The notes beneath the pieces were generated by a model. The model was given only the letters and a program-made list of their open reading frames with translations. It did no database searches and was not told the origin of the DNA. Below are positions 60,566 to 64,000 of a stretch of DNA of 64,000 nucleotides, in pieces. How positions within the stretch are numbered: position 1 is the stretch's first letter; each line of letters begins with the position of its first letter. A program made the translations under genes and the position numbers. Source of the DNA: UBA1351 sp965140555 (lineage in GTDB: Bacteria; Bacillota; Clostridia; Lachnospirales; Vallitaleaceae); the NCBI GenBank assembly GCA_965140555.1, contig OZ223259.1:372001-436000 (forward strand), read 5' to 3'.

Positions 60566-62035
60566 TTAACTCTCTCGATTCTTCATTATTTCACCCATCA
60601 AAATCGGATCCCCGTTCATCGCTTCAAAGAGTTTGCGTTTCAAGTCTTTTTTGGTTCCGATTAACGTACCTGCCATCTTATCAATAGCAATTGTTGATAA
60701 TGTAGATTGAATAAAACCTTCTATCATGCTGTCTAAGGACAAGCCCAACTGATTAAAATCCTTTGTGTCCATAAGCTTCAATCGTTTCGAATCACTATCC
60801 CATCCATCAGCTGTTTTGACTGATAAATTGGTTCCCAACATCTCCCAAGAATCCCTAATCCCATCCAGTCGATCTGTTAAAGGTTTCTCTGCTCGTCTGG
60901 CATACATAGCCATAGGAATGAATCCTTTATCTGTTGAGGCAATCATAAATCGTAAATCCGCTACGTAGATGTCATTCTTTTTATTTGGAACCATACCTAC
61001 ATGATAATATTTGCCTTCTGATGACTGCGTCGACCAATGATAGTTACCGATAAGACTCTGTACAATATAGTCATTATAATCATGGTCATCTTTAGCAAAT
61101 GCCTCTAGTTCCTCCGGTGATGTAATCGTATAGACCCCTTGTCCTGCATTGGCATAAGGATTCTTGATGACAGCATGACCTCCGAACCGTTCCACCCACA
61201 GGGGTACCTCACTAAACTTTACGTTGTTGATGGTTTCCGGTACACGAATCTTCAAGTTCCCCTGTTTAAGCTCTGCATTGAACAAATCATAGGCAATGGA
61301 TGCCATCCGTTTATTTCGACCACCGGCAAGACATGCGATAATCGGATTATAGATGACCGTCTTCGTCTTAACAGGAATACGATTCCACGGTTTTTGGGTT
61401 ACATAACGATAGGCCGCTTTAATATCGTGCCAGATGCCGTCGCCATCACGTACCTGCATCACATCCCCCTGAAAACGCACACTTGGGTCAGGATCGTTGT
61501 TAAAAAAGGATACCAAATACACATCTTCTTCAACCGCTTGAGCAAGGGCTGCGGCATAACCGGATGCTTCCATTTCATTCTTGTCATAAACCACAGCATA
61601 GGCACCTGATATCGTTCGTCGTGCGCGAACATGGGGTAAAAAAGACTGTTCAATCAATCGCTTATACCCACCTAATTCTTCATGTTCATTTAACAACGGC
61701 ATGGATTTTTGCCCGGAGGGCGAGGAATTCGTCTCAATAACAACCATACGTTTAATACCTTTTTCTGTTGTTACATGGAATAAATCCGTTCCCGACCATT
61801 GAATATGGCTAGGTCTATAGGCCATCCATTTGATTAAGGCCTCCTTGTCCACAGACGGATTCAAATGACAGTACCGCTCACAAATCCGTTCAATGGACAT
61901 ATTGAAGAAAAAATGCACCAGTTGGTGCATCTGAGAATTTGGTACCTTATTATAATAATAGTCATCACTATTATAGTTATTTCTTTCTATTTTTTGTGCC
62001 GCTTTTCCATATTCAACAATCATGGGACTCCTCAC
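60566..62035 (-). CDS. Probable ATP-grasp-like protein
   Basis: A 489-residue cytoplasmic protein. MVVIETNSSPSGQKSMPLLN and the late PLWVERFGGHAVIKNPYANA then GQGVYTITSPEELEAF have the K-N-P-x-A-x-x-G-Q-G look of an ATP-grasp phosphate loop. Later, DLRFMIASTDKGFIPMAMYARR and TNLSVKTADGWDSDSKRLKL resemble the D-x-R and metal-binding N-x-S motifs of ATP-grasp enzymes. The 190-residue N-terminal part is unassigned. Ligation of an amine to a carboxylate is the family reaction. No helpful neighbours. Confidence 0.6.
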   Translation of the reverse strand: MRSPMIVEYGKAAQKIERNNYNSDDYYYNKVPNSQMHQLVHFFFNMSIERICERYCHLNPSVDKEALIKWMAYRPSHIQWSGTDLFHVTTEKGIKRMVVIETNSSPSGQKSMPLLNEHEELGGYKRLIEQSFLPHVRARRTISGAYAVVYDKNEMEASGYAAALAQAVEEDVYLVSFFNNDPDPSVRFQGDVMQVRDGDGIWHDIKAAYRYVTQKPWNRIPVKTKTVIYNPIIACLAGGRNKRMASIAYDLFNAELKQGNLKIRVPETINNVKFSEVPLWVERFGGHAVIKNPYANAGQGVYTITSPEELEAFAKDDHDYNDYIVQSLIGNYHWSTQSSEGKYYHVGMVPNKKNDIYVADLRFMIASTDKGFIPMAMYARRAEKPLTDRLDGIRDSWEMLGTNLSVKTADGWDSDSKRLKLMDTKDFNQLGLSLDSMIEGFIQSTLSTIAIDKMAGTLIGTKKDLKRKLFEAMNGDPILMGEIMKNRES

Positions 62036-62132
62036 ACTTTCTTCTTTTTCTTCTTTATTATTTTTTTTATTTTTGCTTTACTATTTTTTGCTTCATTATT
62101 CTTTTTTCTATGTAGTCATGTAGCCTATGGTT

Positions 62133-62663
62133 TTATCGCTTCAACACACCATAGCCACCATAAACAGGTTTGATGTCATTAATTGTAATCATGACGTTTT
62201 CCTGAAAACTTCGTATCATTTTAACAACACTTTGATAATCCTTACGTTTGATATTCATAATCAATACCTTACGATTATGATTCATCCCTTTTCCTTCAAT
62301 GACCGTTACTGCATAGCCTTTATCTCGTATCTTCTGTGCCACCTCTTCGCCATGACTCTCAAGAAGAATCGCTTCTATTCGGACTGTTCCGATTCCTAAC
62401 CTTTGTTCCACCACAGATCCCACATAATTGCCTAGTGCAAATCCTAGTGCGTAGACCACAACCTTGATCGGGTCTTCTGTAATATTACTAAGCACCGTTG
62501 ATACAAGAACCACCCATATCAGCACTTCGAAAAATCCTAATAAAGCCCCTAATCCACGTTCACCTCGTGTAATTAATACAATCCTGGTCGTTCCGATACT
62601 TACTTCAACAATTTTTGCCAATAGTATTCCTATATACAGCAATACATTCACGTTCCTTTTCAT
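62133..62663 (-). CDS. DUF2179/DUF5698-domain membrane protein
   Basis: A 176-residue protein with three transmembrane helices (VLLYIGILLAKIVEVSIGTT, LGALLGFFEVLIWVVLVSTV and VVVYALGFALGNYVGSVVEQ) followed by the DUF2179 cytoplasmic domain: LGIGTVRIEAILLESHGEEV and GKGMNHNRKVLIMNIKRKDY. This is the UPF0316/YebE arrangement of Firmicutes. Function is unknown. The helix turn EVSIGTTRIVLITRG is a family hallmark. Confidence 0.9.
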   Translation of the reverse strand: MKRNVNVLLYIGILLAKIVEVSIGTTRIVLITRGERGLGALLGFFEVLIWVVLVSTVLSNITEDPIKVVVYALGFALGNYVGSVVEQRLGIGTVRIEAILLESHGEEVAQKIRDKGYAVTVIEGKGMNHNRKVLIMNIKRKDYQSVVKMIRSFQENVMITINDIKPVYGGYGVLKR

Positions 62664-62926
62664 CCTCCTTTTCGTTGATGTTTCCTCTGTTAAACCAATA
62701 AAAAAGCATCACCTCAAATGTGTGTACGTCATGGATTATACTATCCGACTATAAAGATAAAAACGTATTTCTCACTTATGGTCATGCTTCTGTTCACCTA
62801 TGTTATTGTCAATGCGCTGCTTCTTTTATTATAATACAAGGCATCCGTTTTGTCCTAAATAACGGATTAATTATACGTATTTTTTTTCATTAGTCAAGTT
62901 ACAATTTCATGACAGAAAAATGCCGA

Positions 62927-63556
62927 CTAAACAAGCCGATAGTAGTTCAACGGACGCCCTACTTTTCCGTAAACAAGAACTAATTCTGCCTTATTCTGAT
63001 CAATGAGATACTGAACATAACGATGTACCGTTTGATAGGCTAATTCGACGCCTTTTGATATCTCTTTGATGGTACAGGCCTCATCTTGACTTTCCAAATA
63101 TTCCACAATCATCTGCAATGTTGCACTACTAATCCCTTTATCAACGAACACGTTCTCACGATGGGCTTTATTGTCCACTTGCATGGCATTAATCCGTAGA
63201 TTCACATTCATACGCGATATCAAGTCCGGTGCTTTGACCGGTTTCACTGAGAAATCTGTGGCTCCGACTTCCATGAATTTTTCAAGGATTTCTTGACGTT
63301 CATCTACAGTAAGAACCATAATGGCTACGGTATCATCGAGCTTCCTTATTTTTTTGACGGTAGAAAGCCCATCATACTTAGGCATATGGTAATCTACGAT
63401 GACCAAGTTCGGCTCATATTCTTTAAGTAGCTCAACACCCTTTAGGCCATCATTGGCGCTAAACACCTCATGACCTGCAAATCCACAAATTTCCGATATG
63501 GTATAGACGATATCCACATCATCATCAATAATCAGTATCTTCTTCTTCTCTGTCAT
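62927..63556 (-). CDS. Response regulator, CitB/DcuR-like
   Basis: A 209-residue protein. The receiver domain is complete: KKILIIDDDVDIVYTISEIC (acidic pocket), PNLVIVDYHMPKYDGLSTV (phosphorylated aspartate in VDYHMP), MVLTVDE (threonine) and DFSVKPVKAPDL (lysine). The C-terminal part SATLQMIVEYLESQDEACTI then KEISKGVELAYQTVHRYVQY is a helix-turn-helix of CitB type. Its start overlaps or abuts the kinase stop (1 bp gap). It should control genes for a transported metabolite; none is in the window. Confidence 0.9.
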   Translation of the reverse strand: MTEKKKILIIDDDVDIVYTISEICGFAGHEVFSANDGLKGVELLKEYEPNLVIVDYHMPKYDGLSTVKKIRKLDDTVAIMVLTVDERQEILEKFMEVGATDFSVKPVKAPDLISRMNVNLRINAMQVDNKAHRENVFVDKGISSATLQMIVEYLESQDEACTIKEISKGVELAYQTVHRYVQYLIDQNKAELVLVYGKVGRPLNYYRLV

Positions 63557-63557
63557 T

Positions 63558-64000
63558 TTAATCCTCCTGATTCACAAGTGATTCATTAGGCAGTTGCACC
63601 CTAACCAACGTTCCTTCATCCACAATACTTTGTATGGAAACTTCTCCCCCATTATCTTCAATAACTTTTTTTACAAAGGCCAACCCTAGACCTGTTGTTT
63701 CCTTCGTCGAATATCCGATTTCCCATATTTTTTCCATTTGGGCTGCCGGTATGCCGATACCGTTATCTTCAATTTCAATCACCACATAGTCTTCCTTCTC
63801 ATACACCCGAATCGTAATTTTTTTCCCCGGTTTTTTGGTTTCCACAATCATGGCATTTTCAATTATATTAATAATGGCTCTTGATACACGAATCTTATTA
63901 ATATAAAGAGAGGGTAAATCGTCGCCGAATTCAAAACAAATTGTCAAAGACTCGTCCTCCACAGGAATTTGAGCCCTTATATAGTCAATAATCTCTTCTG
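63558..64000 (-). CDS. Sensor histidine kinase, C-terminal part (cut by window edge)
   Basis: The frame enters from beyond 64000 and ends at 63558. It holds the ATPase end of a histidine kinase: RVSRAIINIIENAMIVETKK (N box), VVIEIEDNGIGIPAAQMEKI (G1 box), YSTKETTGLGLAFVKKVIED (G2 box) and GGEVSIQSIVDEGTLVRVQL. The open frame continues to the window edge (EEIIDYIRAQIPVEDESLTI), so the GTG at 63962 is not the true start. It pairs with the adjacent response regulator. Confidence 0.92.
   Translation of the reverse strand, partial: EEIIDYIRAQIPVEDESLTICFEFGDDLPSLYINKIRVSRAIINIIENAMIVETKKPGKKITIRVYEKEDYVVIEIEDNGIGIPAAQMEKIWEIGYSTKETTGLGLAFVKKVIEDNGGEVSIQSIVDEGTLVRVQLPNESLVNQED

Noticed and set aside
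1..64000. CRISPR array
   Set aside because: The repeated palindromes are about 70 bp, imperfect, spaced 0.5-3 kb apart and each follows a gene; there are no regular short spacers and no cas genes.

Overview
The window is AT-rich bacterial DNA. Strong AGGAGG-type ribosome binding sites, lipobox lipoproteins, PadR/DUF2812, TSCPD, DUF1232 and a CitB-type response regulator point to a low-GC Gram-positive of class Clostridia; I cannot name the genus. Almost every gene lies on the minus strand.

Layout. (1) 1-4.5 kb: a minus-strand operon-like group with a DUF5724/DUF4132 giant protein (running off the left edge), its usual small partner, a GNAT acetyltransferase and a histidine phosphatase. (2) 4.5-41.8 kb: an accessory region of about forty unrelated single genes, all on the minus strand and separated by short spacers: GNAT acetyltransferases, methyltransferases, small kinases, Nudix, lipoproteins, small membrane proteins, and many truncated or frameshifted genes. 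From about 22.9 to 41.1 kb the spacers hold about 70-bp imperfect palindromes bounded by RYYYAAC and GTTRRRY boxes, one after (at the 3' side of) most genes. These have the architecture of integron attC sites, so I read the region as a chromosomal gene-cassette array without a visible IntI (a CALIN). The sites are clean and homogeneous at 31-41 kb and become degenerate, half-deleted or absent toward 14 kb, as expected if cassettes enter at the 41.8-kb end. At that end lies a decayed tyrosine recombinase (41829-42429) in the same orientation as the cassettes; it lacks the IntI-specific insert.

Mobile DNA has hit the array repeatedly. A 1,038-bp group II intron sits exactly inside the R' box of one attC: removing it restores GTTAGGT. 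An IS91-like element with its own tyrosine recombinase splits the outer box of another attC. An IS1182-like element with a 4-bp AATT duplication interrupts an S51 peptidase cassette. Inside the array is a compact locus shaped like the Fst/par type I toxin-antitoxin family: a 36-residue hydrophobic peptide, an SD-sequestering hairpin, a convergent antisense RNA with a consensus promoter, shared direct repeats and a shared terminator. Such modules are a known way to stabilise cassette arrays.

(3) 42.8-64 kb: a more ordinary chromosomal segment: thioredoxin-like protein, Cof phosphatase, PadR/DUF2812 pair, TSCPD protein plus glutathione peroxidase, GH43 protein, a deleted ABC transporter, GNAT and Nudix genes, tRNA-Gly, an SH3 lipoprotein, a diadenylate-cyclase-domain protein, a GNAT-Nudix fusion, an SPFH/TM2/PlsC cluster, a VOC dioxygenase-like protein, DUF2179, and a two-component system running off the right edge. 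All calls are by reading the sequence; no database search was run.
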